11,017 nucleotides of DNA from CAZNJQ01 sp964573545 (GCA_964573545.1 CAZNJQ010000022.1:1-11017), one strand, 5' to 3'; shown: positions 1-5,028, counted from the first letter of the stretch. The notes: generated from the letters alone by a model not told the origin. Numbers and translations are program-made.

Positions 1-55
1 CGGGTTTCCCCACATGGTCCTAAGCCATGCGCGTATGCCATTTCGCCACCTGCCC
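1..55 (-). tRNA. tRNA-Leu(UAG), 3' part cut off by the window edge
   Basis: Read on the minus strand from 55, a tRNA 5' part is clear: a 7-nt acceptor strand GGGCAGG, then TG, a D-stem GCG/CGC, and an anticodon stem CATGG/CCATG closing the loop CTTAGGA, so the anticodon is UAG. The start of a long variable arm (TGGGG AAA CCC) follows, as expected for a class II tRNA such as Leu. The T-arm and the acceptor 3' strand lie beyond position 1. It is the last member seen of a minus-strand tRNA cluster, 97 nt downstream of tRNA-Lys. Confidence 0.88.
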
Positions 56-109
56 ATTCGTGTATGGGCTTACTTCATACCCGCTGTTCAAATCCTACTA
101 AGCGGTAAA

Positions 110-140
110 ATTATAGTCGTGCAATGCTCTTGCGTTGCAC
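110..140 (-). promoter_or_regulatory. hairpin and possible -10 box between tRNA-Lys and tRNA-Leu(UAG)
   Basis: On the minus strand a 6-bp hairpin, GTGCAA...TTGCAC (140-119), follows tRNA-Lys and is followed at once by a perfect TATAAT (115-110). The hairpin could help end or process the tRNA-Lys transcript, and the TATAAT could start tRNA-Leu(UAG). No good -35 hexamer sits at the right distance, so the promoter reading is weak. The rest of 56-152 shows nothing else. Confidence 0.3.
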
Positions 141-152
141 TCCTTAATTTAA

Positions 153-225
153 TCCGCCCAGTAGGATTTGAACCTACGACCATCTCCTTAAGAGGGAGCT
201 GCTCTACCAACTGAGCTATGGGCGG
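153..225 (-). tRNA. tRNA-Lys(CUU)
   Basis: A complete 73-nt class I tRNA. Acceptor strands CCGCCCA (225-219) and TGGGCGG pair fully, with discriminator A at 153 and no encoded CCA. The D-arm is GCTC...GAGC, the anticodon loop CTCTTAA gives anticodon CUU (Lys), and the T-arm is GTAGG TTCAAAT CCTAC. The first pair of the anticodon stem (G27-A43) does not pair; the other four do. It sits between tRNA-Leu(UAA) and tRNA-Leu(UAG) in a same-strand cluster. Confidence 0.95.
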
Positions 226-238
226 GATAACACTGTTA

Positions 239-266
239 ACTATAAAGCAAGAAAATCTGAAATCAA
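239..266 (-). promoter_or_regulatory. putative promoter of tRNA-Lys
   Basis: On the minus strand TTGATT (266-261) and TATAGT (244-239) are separated by 16 nt, placing the transcription start about 7 nt before the tRNA-Lys 5' end at 225. It is a fair sigma-70-type match, but the tRNA could equally be processed from a transcript that starts upstream. Confidence 0.38.
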
Positions 267-273
267 ATTCTTG

Positions 274-355
274 TGCTCGGGGCGGGACTCGAACCCGCAC
301 GCCTTACGGCACTTGATCTTAAGTCAAGCGTGTATACCAATTCCACCACCCGAGC
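274..355 (-). tRNA. tRNA-Leu(UAA)
   Basis: A complete 82-nt class II tRNA. Acceptor GCTCGGG (355-349) pairs with CCCGAGC near 275-281, with discriminator A at 274 and no encoded CCA. The anticodon stem CTTGA/TCAAG closes the loop CTTAAGA, so the anticodon is UAA. A variable arm (GTGCCGTAAGGCGT) and a T-arm TGCGGG/CCCGC with TTCGAGT follow. It lies 21 nt downstream of tRNA-Cys, so the two are probably co-transcribed. Confidence 0.95.
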
Positions 356-376
356 GAATATGTGCCTTTATCCCGA

Positions 377-448
377 AGGCCTGAGGGGGACTCGAACCCC
401 CGCATAGCGGTTTTGCAGACCGCCGCGTTACCCCTTCGCCATCAGGCC
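377..448 (-). tRNA. tRNA-Cys(GCA)
   Basis: A complete 72-nt tRNA. Acceptor GGCCTGA (448-442) pairs with TCAGGCC (384-378), and the discriminator is U (377), the usual identity base for Cys. The D-stem is GCG/CGC, and the anticodon stem GCGGT/ACCGC holds the loop CTGCAAA, so the anticodon is GCA. The T-arm is GGGGG TTCGAGT CCCCT. Its first 21 nt also encode the last six residues and the stop codon of the upstream GIY-YIG gene. Two broken copies of its 5' part lie further upstream (724-756 and 873-894). Confidence 0.96.
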
Positions 449-682
449 ATATTTCTTTCTTAGTATCTCTTTTTGTTGGTGATTTTTCAAGAAACGCTCA
501 GATTGTACAGCCTCGCTTCTTGAATTAAATCCACGGCATTCAAGCAGTGTCCACGGACGATACGGTTTTGTGGAGCGGACCTTACCAGCATTATGCAATA
601 TGATTCGTTTTTCTACATTCTCGGTACTGCCGATATACAGATCACCGTTTTTAAGACTGTGGAGAATGTATGTAAAATACAT
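428..682 (-). CDS. GIY-YIG domain nuclease-like protein overlapping tRNA-Cys
   Basis: A small single-domain GIY-YIG protein (84 aa) of the YhbQ/SLX1-like (UPF0213) kind; such domains cut DNA using a Tyr, Arg and Glu. Visible motifs are MYFTYIL at the N-terminus (the GIY strand), LYIGST at 15-20 (YIG), Arg26 in KRIILHN and the likely metal-binding Glu62 in SERFLK. The ATG at 682 is chosen because the domain begins there. The frame stays open upstream to a GTG at 898, but that stretch reads through palindromes and tRNA fragments and is not protein-like. The last codons (GLMAKG, then TAA) fall exactly within nt 1-21 of tRNA-Cys, so RNase P cleavage at 448/449 would remove the stop codon from the message. 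Whether it acts in repair or as a selfish element tied to tRNA-Cys cannot be told from sequence. Confidence 0.85.
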   Translation of the reverse strand: MYFTYILHSLKNGDLYIGSTENVEKRIILHNAGKVRSTKPYRPWTLLECRGFNSRSEAVQSERFLKNHQQKEILRKKYGLMAKG

Positions 683-692
683 ATGTGGTTTT

Positions 693-724
693 GTCCCGCT
701 ACGCGGGATCTCGCGAAGCGAGAC
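693..724. repeat. paired short palindromes
   Basis: Two perfect hairpins lie back to back: TCCCGCTACGCGGGA (694-708) and TCTCGCGAAGCGAGA (709-723), each with 6-bp arms and a 3-nt loop, enclosed by an outer G-C pair. The block sits 11 bp upstream of the GIY-YIG start codon and begins exactly where the tRNA-Cys-like fragment at 724-756 stops. It looks like a REP-type intergenic repeat. Confidence 0.75.
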
Positions 725-756
725 AGACCACCGCGTTGCCTCTTCGCCACCGTGCC
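724..756 (-). pseudogene. tRNA-Cys 5' fragment (remnant A)
   Basis: Minus strand from 756: acceptor-like GGCACGG, TG, a D-arm matching the intact tRNA-Cys (GCGAAGRGGYAACGC), then GGTGGTCTG, which matches the Cys anticodon stem and loop up to the first anticodon base. The similarity ends there, and the sequence runs into the palindrome pair at 723. No 3' half follows, so it cannot fold into a tRNA. It lies directly upstream of the GIY-YIG gene, whose other end meets the intact tRNA-Cys. Confidence 0.7.
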
Positions 757-782
757 AAGATTTGTTTTCAATCGTGAATTCT

Positions 783-833
783 CGATTTTCGCAAGCGAAA
801 ATCGGAACAGACCTCTGCCTGCCTGCCGGCAGG
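783..833. repeat. two further palindromes between tRNA fragments
   Basis: A perfect hairpin with 10-bp arms, CGATTTTCGC AA GCGAAAATCG, spans 783-804, and a 12-bp palindrome CCTGCCGGCAGG spans 822-833. Between them, on the minus strand, the hexamer GGTCTG (813-808) leads into the first hairpin. The same hexamer leads into the palindrome pair at 693-724. Confidence 0.7.
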
Positions 834-872
834 GTTGCGCTACGCCCCGTAGTTGGCTCTACCATACTTGGG

Positions 873-894
873 GTTACCCCTTCGCCACGAGGCC
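873..894 (-). pseudogene. tRNA-Cys 5' fragment (remnant B)
   Basis: Minus strand from 894: GGCCTCGTGGCGAAGGGGTAAC matches the first 22 nt of the intact tRNA-Cys apart from the GA/CG change at positions 6-7. After that the sequence diverges and no anticodon or T-arm follows directly. It sits next to the remnant of a second GIY-YIG gene, in the same arrangement as the intact pair at 377-682. Confidence 0.6.
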
Positions 895-899
895 ACACC

Positions 900-945
900 T
901 CTTTTAGTATCTCTTTTTATCGGCAATTTTTCAAGAAACTCTCCG
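900..945 (-). pseudogene. 3' remnant of a second GIY-YIG gene
   Basis: The stretch aligns with the 3' end of the intact GIY-YIG gene (about 449-500), sharing the plus-strand core TTAGTATCTCTTTTT and ATTTTTCAAGAAAC. Translated on the minus strand it reads ESFLKNCR, stop, KEIL, against ERFLKNHQQKEIL in the intact protein, so it carries an in-frame TAA. The upstream part is missing; rbfA ends at 963, only 18 bp away. Gene end and tRNA-Cys-like fragment together form a decayed copy of the functional unit. Confidence 0.65.
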
Positions 946-962
946 TTGCGCACCAGAGCGGA

Positions 963-1286
963 CTATTTCTTACGGAGCAGTTCGTCGATGCGTTGTCTGT
1001 TTTTTTCTCCTTTGTCGATTTCAAAATAGATCCGCGGGAGGAATTTCATTGACGTATTTTTTCGCAGAAATTCGGCAAGTTCATCTCTATTTTTTTCTAT
1101 AGCAGCGAGAACGGCTGCTTCGTTTTTCTCCGGGAATACCGAGAGATATGCGTGTGCGGAATGCATATCGGTTGCAATATCGAAATGCGTTACGGTGACG
1201 ATAGATGAATCACTCGCTGTGCTCTGCAAGAAGCGGGCGAGAAGCTTCGCAAACAGCGTATTTAATTTTTCCTGCCGCAGAGTCAT
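963..1286 (-). CDS. rbfA: Ribosome-binding factor A (RbfA)
   Basis: RbfA is a small KH-fold protein that binds the 30S subunit during late 16S rRNA maturation. The 107-aa product has the expected features: an N-terminal helix (QEKLNTLFAKLLARFL), the central segment ATDMHSAHAYLSVFPE, which matches the family's D(I/L)xxAxVYVS-type strand, and the C-terminal LPRIYFEIDKGEKNRQRIDELL, which matches the usual PELxFxxDxSxxxxxxIxxLL ending. The length is normal for the family. It lies 60 nt downstream of infB, the classic infB-rbfA order, so co-transcription is likely. No Shine-Dalgarno is visible before the ATG at 1286. The family call is secure. Confidence 0.93.
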   Translation of the reverse strand: MTLRQEKLNTLFAKLLARFLQSTASDSSIVTVTHFDIATDMHSAHAYLSVFPEKNEAAVLAAIEKNRDELAEFLRKNTSMKFLPRIYFEIDKGEKNRQRIDELLRKK

Positions 1287-1346
1287 AGATACGGTAAAAA
1301 TTACACAGTCGTGAACCTTATTTACTTCATGACTTTACGAACTTCA

Positions 1347-2867
1347 CTAACGTTCAACTATCGTGAAGCTCTCGACAACATCTCCGGGCGCGATGTCTTG
1401 TTTTGATTGTATCAATGCGCCGAATTCTGACCCTTCGGAGACTTCGCCTGTCTTTAGTTTCTGCTGCTGGAGCTCCACGATTTTTCCCCGAGCGATTTCA
1501 ACATCCCGTCTGAGTATCTTTACCGTGGAGCCGGATACGAGCTTGCCTTCGACAACCTTTCCACCAACGACGCATTTATCTTTCGTCCTGCTGAAGAAAC
1601 GCACGATTTTCGCTGCGCCGACCCGCTCTTCCGTTCTGATACGCGGCGCCCTCTTTTTGACTTCCCCGGAGAGCCAGTTAGCGAGTTCATAGATAATGGT
1701 GAATGTCTCAAGCGGCGTCCCCGTTGTCTCGGCGAAATTCCGAGCATCAGGGAGTGCGGCGACATGAAACCCTACAATAAGCGCGTGCTCCGCGCCCCCT
1801 AGCGCTTTAATATCGCCCTCTCCGATATTGCCGACACCGCGAGAGACGATTTTTATTTCCGTGTTCGGTATATTAATTTTTTTTATCTCATGCTCGATCG
1901 CTTCAAGTGAACCTACCGTATCAGCCTTAAGAACAACGGGGATAGTTTGGAGCTCTTCGTTCACTGCATTGGTGCGCGCCCCTGGTTTCCCTTTTTGCAT
2001 TGATGCGATGCGGCGTTTCTCTGATGCCGCAGATTCTTGAGCTTCACCACGTGTTTTAAAAGAAGAAAACAAAGAACCGACTTCAGGCGCAGCATCAAAT
2101 CCTGTAATGGAGACAGGGGACGAAAACGTCGCGGCATCGATGGTTTCTCCGAGAAAATTTTGTATTCTCCGGACCGGCGCCCACGCGCTGCCGGCGGCGA
2201 CATACATTCCGCGCTCGAGTGTTCCATCCTGGATGACAAGCGTTGCAGAGATACCAGTCTTTGGATTTATCGATGACTCGAGCACAATTCCTTGAGCCGG
2301 TTTTTCAACATCTCCGGAGAGTTCTTCAAGGTCTGCGACAAGGATGACCATATCAAGGAGCAAGGGAATACCTTCTCCGGTTTTTGAGGATACCGGCACT
2401 ATAGGGATGTCTCCGCCGTACCCTTCGACAAAAACACCGTTCTCGGAAAGTTCCTGTTTTATTTTTTCCGGGTTTGCATTCGGCTTGTCTATCTTTGTGA
2501 TTGCGACGATGTAGGGGACGTGCGCACCAGTAATCGCTTTTAATGCTTCAAGTGTCTGCGCTTTGACGCCGTCTTCGGCGGAGATGACCAAAATGGCGAT
2601 GTCTGCGAGCTCCGCTCCGCGAGCACGCATTTTACCGAATGCCTCATGCCCGGGCGTGTCAAGAAATGTTATTTTTCTCTGCGGCCCCTCTTTCGCTGTG
2701 TGCACGACTTCATATGCGGAAATGTGTTGCGTGATGCCGCCTGCCTCGGTTTCTGTTATGTTCGTTTTTCTGATGTAGTCAAGAAGCGTCGATTTTCCGT
2801 GATCGATGTGTCCGAGCACTGCAATGATGGGCGGCCGCCCTTTTTCGGTTTCCTTTTCTTTTTTCAT
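1347..2867 (-). CDS. infB: Translation initiation factor IF-2, short form
   Basis: IF-2 is the GTPase that brings initiator fMet-tRNA to the 30S subunit and promotes subunit joining. The 506-aa product begins almost at the G domain: G1 GHIDHGKS at 19-26, G2 AGGITQHI at 42-49, G3 DTPGH at 70-74, G4 TKID at 124-127 and G5 SSK near 160. A domain II beta-barrel (about 190-290), a domain III region containing VVLKADTVGSLEAI and a C2 barrel ending in IAPGDVVESF follow. The long N-terminal extension of E. coli IF-2 (890 aa) is absent. The G4 motif has Thr where most translational GTPases have Asn; TKxD also occurs in SRP GTPases. It starts 60 nt after DUF4446 and precedes rbfA; nusA is not in the usual upstream place. 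Confidence 0.96.
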   Translation of the reverse strand: MKKEKETEKGRPPIIAVLGHIDHGKSTLLDYIRKTNITETEAGGITQHISAYEVVHTAKEGPQRKITFLDTPGHEAFGKMRARGAELADIAILVISAEDGVKAQTLEALKAITGAHVPYIVAITKIDKPNANPEKIKQELSENGVFVEGYGGDIPIVPVSSKTGEGIPLLLDMVILVADLEELSGDVEKPAQGIVLESSINPKTGISATLVIQDGTLERGMYVAAGSAWAPVRRIQNFLGETIDAATFSSPVSITGFDAAPEVGSLFSSFKTRGEAQESAASEKRRIASMQKGKPGARTNAVNEELQTIPVVLKADTVGSLEAIEHEIKKINIPNTEIKIVSRGVGNIGEGDIKALGGAEHALIVGFHVAALPDARNFAETTGTPLETFTIIYELANWLSGEVKKRAPRIRTEERVGAAKIVRFFSRTKDKCVVGGKVVEGKLVSGSTVKILRRDVEIARGKIVELQQQKLKTGEVSEGSEFGALIQSKQDIAPGDVVESFTIVER

Positions 2868-2927
2868 AGATTATGAACGCAGGTCACGCAAAAGATATTC
2901 TTGTCTCGGCCTTATATTCTTATTTTC

Positions 2928-3404
2928 TTACTCTGTAAGAGATGTAGTGAGCGCAGTCCGCTCTTCTTTCGAGAGCTCGTACTCTGAAGTGCCACCTTTA
3001 ATAGGTTTGGCAAATATCGCCGTATGGTCCCGCGAGTAGATTCCCGAGATGACAACGCCGCTTCCCTCGTCATTTACGAATGCGCTCGCGAAGCTCTGGT
3101 TTCCTCCGGAAGACCCCTTGAACGGGTTGAATCGCACGGTCTCTATGTTCCGGATGCCCTGCCTAAGGCGCCGCCCGTGTTCTTCAAGAACTGCCTCTGT
3201 TTTTTTGCGGAAGAGGTCTACGTCAGCAAGTTCTTCGCGCACAGAGAGGAGCACGTCGTCGATAGTGCTCGTGCGTTCGCCCTTGAAGATTTTCCTTAGT
3301 CGGAGTTCGTTTCGTATAGCAAGGATCGCAAGCGCTGCAACACATACGGCAAGTCCTCCGATTACGAGCGTGAGTGTATTTTGAGCGAACAGGCCATCTT
3401 GCAT
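2928..3404 (-). CDS. DUF4446 family membrane protein
   Basis: The 158-aa product has one N-terminal transmembrane helix (about 11-30, LTLVIGGLAVCVAALAILAI). An amphipathic, probably coiled-coil stretch (about 31-90) follows, then a compact C-terminal domain with the DUF4446 hallmark VRFNPFKGSSGGNQSFA, GSGVVISGIYSRDHTAIFAK and PIKGG. The soluble part probably faces the cytoplasm, but the topology is inferred. Function is unknown. It is the first gene of the block leading into infB and rbfA, and a near-perfect -10 box sits just before its ATG at 3404. Family recognition is by remembered motif only. Confidence 0.85.
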   Translation of the reverse strand: MQDGLFAQNTLTLVIGGLAVCVAALAILAIRNELRLRKIFKGERTSTIDDVLLSVREELADVDLFRKKTEAVLEEHGRRLRQGIRNIETVRFNPFKGSSGGNQSFASAFVNDEGSGVVISGIYSRDHTAIFAKPIKGGTSEYELSKEERTALTTSLTE

Positions 3405-3414
3405 AATACTGGGG

Positions 3415-3443
3415 ATTATATACTACAAAATCTATTTTACAAA
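3415..3443 (-). promoter_or_regulatory. promoter of the DUF4446-infB-rbfA block
   Basis: On the minus strand a perfect TATAAT (3420-3415) has TTTGTA (3443-3438) 17 nt upstream; the -35 is a poor match to consensus. The -10 box ends 10 nt before the ATG at 3404, so the expected start gives a leader of only about 4 nt, with no room for a Shine-Dalgarno. Translation would be nearly leaderless. Confidence 0.6.
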
Positions 3444-3545
3444 GTTCTACGGCCGTACGGCGTGACGAGTATTTGTTTGTCGAATTTAAAAAGAAAATGG
3501 AAAATATAAGTTCCTGCGGCAGAGCCGCGCGGTATTAACCTATAG

Positions 3546-3637
3546 TAGCTCCCCTGCCTGCGCAGGCAGGTCGGCTCGGAAATACAAAAATTTCGCTTCG
3601 CTACACTTTTGTATTTCACTCGCTCTACGTCGCTAAT
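3546..3637. repeat. dispersed hairpin repeat, copy 1
   Basis: The copy opens with a 34-bp block (TAGCTCCCCTGCCTGCGC... to CTCGG, 3546-3579) that recurs at 8920-8953 with one change. It closes with CTCG...TACGTCGCTAAT (3619-3637), also shared. The left block contains the 18-bp palindrome CCTGCCTGCGCAGGCAGG. Between the blocks is an 11-bp stem, GAAATACAAAA (3579-3589) with TTTTGTATTTC (3607-3617), whose sequence differs from copy 2. It lies between divergent genes, so it is not simply a terminator. The rest of 3444-3545 shows only minor palindromes such as GCCGTACGGC (3452-3461). Confidence 0.8.
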
Positions 3638-3647
3638 AAATAAAAAA

Positions 3648-3677
3648 ACGACAATTAAAAATACAAAATGGTATACT
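3648..3677 (+). promoter_or_regulatory. promoter of the cysteine desulfurase gene
   Basis: TATACT (3672-3677) has ACGACA (3648-3653) 18 nt upstream. The -10 box ends 7 nt before the original ATG at 3685, so transcription would start at or next to the A of that ATG and give a leaderless message. The closeness supports 3685 as the ancestral start. Confidence 0.55.
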
Positions 3678-3684
3678 GTGTGCA

Positions 3685-3750
3685 ATGAAAAAAAGAATTT
3701 ACCCGCACACCAACTTTATCGTTATGGTTTGTTATTGTTTAAACATATGA
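3685..3750 (+). CDS. original 5' end of the desulfurase gene, now a 21-codon leader ORF
   Basis: The ATG at 3685 opens with MKKRI then Tyr, the usual start of a cysteine desulfurase (MKKRIYLDHAATTP). After the fifth codon the reading frame enters the inverted-repeat element (3702-3836) and stops at TGA (3748-3750), 21 codons in all. That TGA overlaps the ATG at 3747 in the form ATGA, and this second ATG is in the desulfurase frame. The short ORF may therefore deliver ribosomes to the second start by termination-reinitiation. A run of seven A residues at codons 2-4 is a possible slippage site that would lead to the same frame. Expression has not been shown. Confidence 0.5.
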   Translation: MKKRIYPHTNFIVMVCYCLNI

Positions 3751-3836
3751 GAAAAAAAAGAAATTATACAATACAGCGAGAAAAATCTTCTATTTTTCAA
3801 AACCATAATAACAACGGTAAAGTTGGTGTGCGGGTC
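3702..3836. mobile_element. MITE-like inverted-repeat element flanked by TA
   Basis: A 135-bp AT-rich segment is bounded by inverted repeats: CCCGCACACCAACTTTA (3702-3718) is the exact reverse complement of 3818-3834. The match continues as CGTT and ATGGTTT after one mismatch and a 6-nt gap. The right end carries two extra bases (TC). TA dinucleotides flank it at 3700-3701 and 3837-3838. No transposase is encoded. Taking out the element with one TA joins ATT-TAT-CTC in frame and restores the desulfurase N-terminus. Size, terminal repeats and a TA target resemble non-autonomous elements mobilised by IS630/Tc1-type transposases, Correia elements being an example; that parentage is inference. 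Confidence 0.7.
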
Positions 3837-5003
3837 TATCTCGACCATGCCGCGACGACGCCGCTTGACCCGCGCGTGCTCGAAGAAATGGAGCCGTATT
3901 TTTCAAAAAATTTCGGGAACCCGGGCTCGATCCACGCGGAGGGGGTTGTTGCAAAAGATGCTGTCTCTCGGGCGCGACAGAAGATAGGGAGCCTTCTTGG
4001 TGCGTCGCCGCAGGACATTATTTTTACATCCGGCGGGACCGAAGCCAACAATCTTGCGATTATGGGCGTATTCACAGAGCGGCAAAAAAACGGTGTTGCG
4101 CCGGAGGATATGCATTTCATTACGACAGCACTAGAACATTCGTCAGTGCTCGAAGTGTTCCATGAGATTGAAGCACGCGGTGCGCGAATTACATATCTGG
4201 GCGTTAACCCAGACGGTGTCGTCAGCGCAGAGGAGGTCAGAAAAGCGCTTTCAAAAAATACCGTTCTTGTCTCGGTCATGTACGCGAATAATGAAATCGG
4301 GACCATAGAACCCATCACCGCCATCTCCGGAACAATTCGGCATTTTAAAAGACGCAAAGGGAAATTACTCAACGTGTTTCCGTTTTTCCATACTGATGCC
4401 AGTCAGGCGCCGCTCTATTGTGACATGAGCGTGGAAAGGCTTGGCGTTGATCTTCTTGCACTCGACGGACAAAAGATATACGGTCCCAAAGGTGTCGGAG
4501 TTCTCTATAAAAGAAAAGGAGTTGCGGTCTCTCCGCTCTTTTACGGCGGAGGACAAGAGTTCGGACTTCGTCCGGGGACAGAGAATGTGTCGGGTATCGT
4601 TGGCTTCGCCGAGGCATTTCGTATCGGTGCGGCGGAACGAAAAGAGGAATCAAGACGGCTTAGAGCGTTGCGGGATTATTTCATTAAGAAAGTTCTGCAG
4701 TCTATTCCTACCGCAGAGCTGAACGGCCATGCTGTTATGCGGTTACCGAATAACGCAAATATCTCATTTCCGGGGCTTGATGGCGAGTGGCTCACCGTTC
4801 AACTTGACGCACAGGGTGTGGCAGTTGGGACAAAAAGCGCGTGTCTTTCAGAGGAGAGCGGCGGTTCATACGTTATACGTGCGCTTGGGAGAGGGGAAGA
4901 TCAAGCGGCGAGCAGCGTCCGCTTTACACTAGGCAGGAAAACGACGAAGAAAGACCTTGATTATACGGTTGCAGCGCTTCAAAAAATCGTCAGCAACCCT
5001 TGA
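3747..5003 (+). CDS. Cysteine desulfurase (NifS/IscS type), N-terminus interrupted by an inserted element
   Basis: The enzyme is a PLP-dependent transferase that removes sulfur from cysteine for Fe-S clusters and tRNA thiolation. The core is complete: YLDHAATTP, the PLP-contact TSGGTEANN, LEHSSVLE with the ring-stacking His, DASQ with the PLP-nitrogen Asp, the Schiff-base Lys in DGQKIYGPKG (codon 4473-4475; Gln replaces the common His before Lys), GGGQEFGLRPGTEN, and the persulfide Cys in KSACLS (codon 4842-4844). From YLDHA on, about 388 aa is a normal family length. The ATG at 3747 is chosen because it overlaps the stop of the original frame; it adds 30 residues, most of them from the inserted element. 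The GTG at 3828 (VRVYLDHA) is an equally plausible start and would give 391 aa. The frame also stays open upstream to 3609. No scaffold or other Fe-S gene lies nearby. Confidence 0.88.
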   Translation: MRKKRNYTIQREKSSIFQNHNNNGKVGVRVYLDHAATTPLDPRVLEEMEPYFSKNFGNPGSIHAEGVVAKDAVSRARQKIGSLLGASPQDIIFTSGGTEANNLAIMGVFTERQKNGVAPEDMHFITTALEHSSVLEVFHEIEARGARITYLGVNPDGVVSAEEVRKALSKNTVLVSVMYANNEIGTIEPITAISGTIRHFKRRKGKLLNVFPFFHTDASQAPLYCDMSVERLGVDLLALDGQKIYGPKGVGVLYKRKGVAVSPLFYGGGQEFGLRPGTENVSGIVGFAEAFRIGAAERKEESRRLRALRDYFIKKVLQSIPTAELNGHAVMRLPNNANISFPGLDGEWLTVQLDAQGVAVGTKSACLSEESGGSYVIRALGRGEDQAASSVRFTLGRKTTKKDLDYTVAALQKIVSNP

Positions 5004-5028
5004 CATCCCAGCATTGTCATACTATTAT
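5000..5028 (+). promoter_or_regulatory. strong sigma-70-like promoter at the desulfurase stop codon
   Basis: TTGACA (5000-5005), 17 nt, TATTAT (5023-5028): near consensus with ideal spacing, and the -35 box contains the desulfurase TGA stop. TGACA (5001-5005) and TGTCA (5015-5019) form a small inverted repeat in the spacer that could be an operator. It points toward the HtrA-like gene and would give a leader of about 150 nt. No ORF is evident in 5035-5186, which holds only the 10-bp palindrome AGAACGTTCT (5041-5050). Confidence 0.55.

Noticed and set aside
693..833. CRISPR-like array of hairpins
   Set aside because: The hairpins differ in sequence and spacing, and there are no equal direct repeats or spacers.
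683..898. N-terminal extension of the GIY-YIG protein up to the GTG at 898
   Set aside because: The extra 72 residues are read through palindromes and tRNA-Cys fragments; the GIY-YIG domain starts at the ATG at 682.
570..1052. 160-codon plus-strand reading frame
   Set aside because: It runs antisense across the GIY-YIG gene, the tRNA scraps and the rbfA 3' end, with no protein-like features of its own.
3609..3746. TTG start giving a 464-aa desulfurase
   Set aside because: It lies inside the dispersed repeat and upstream of the promoter at 3648-3677; the residues it adds do not belong to the family.
3836..4372. 178-codon minus-strand frame, and similar long antisense frames inside infB, the desulfurase and the Hsp100 gene
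   Set aside because: They mirror codon bias on the opposite strand of well-recognised genes and show no recognisable domain.
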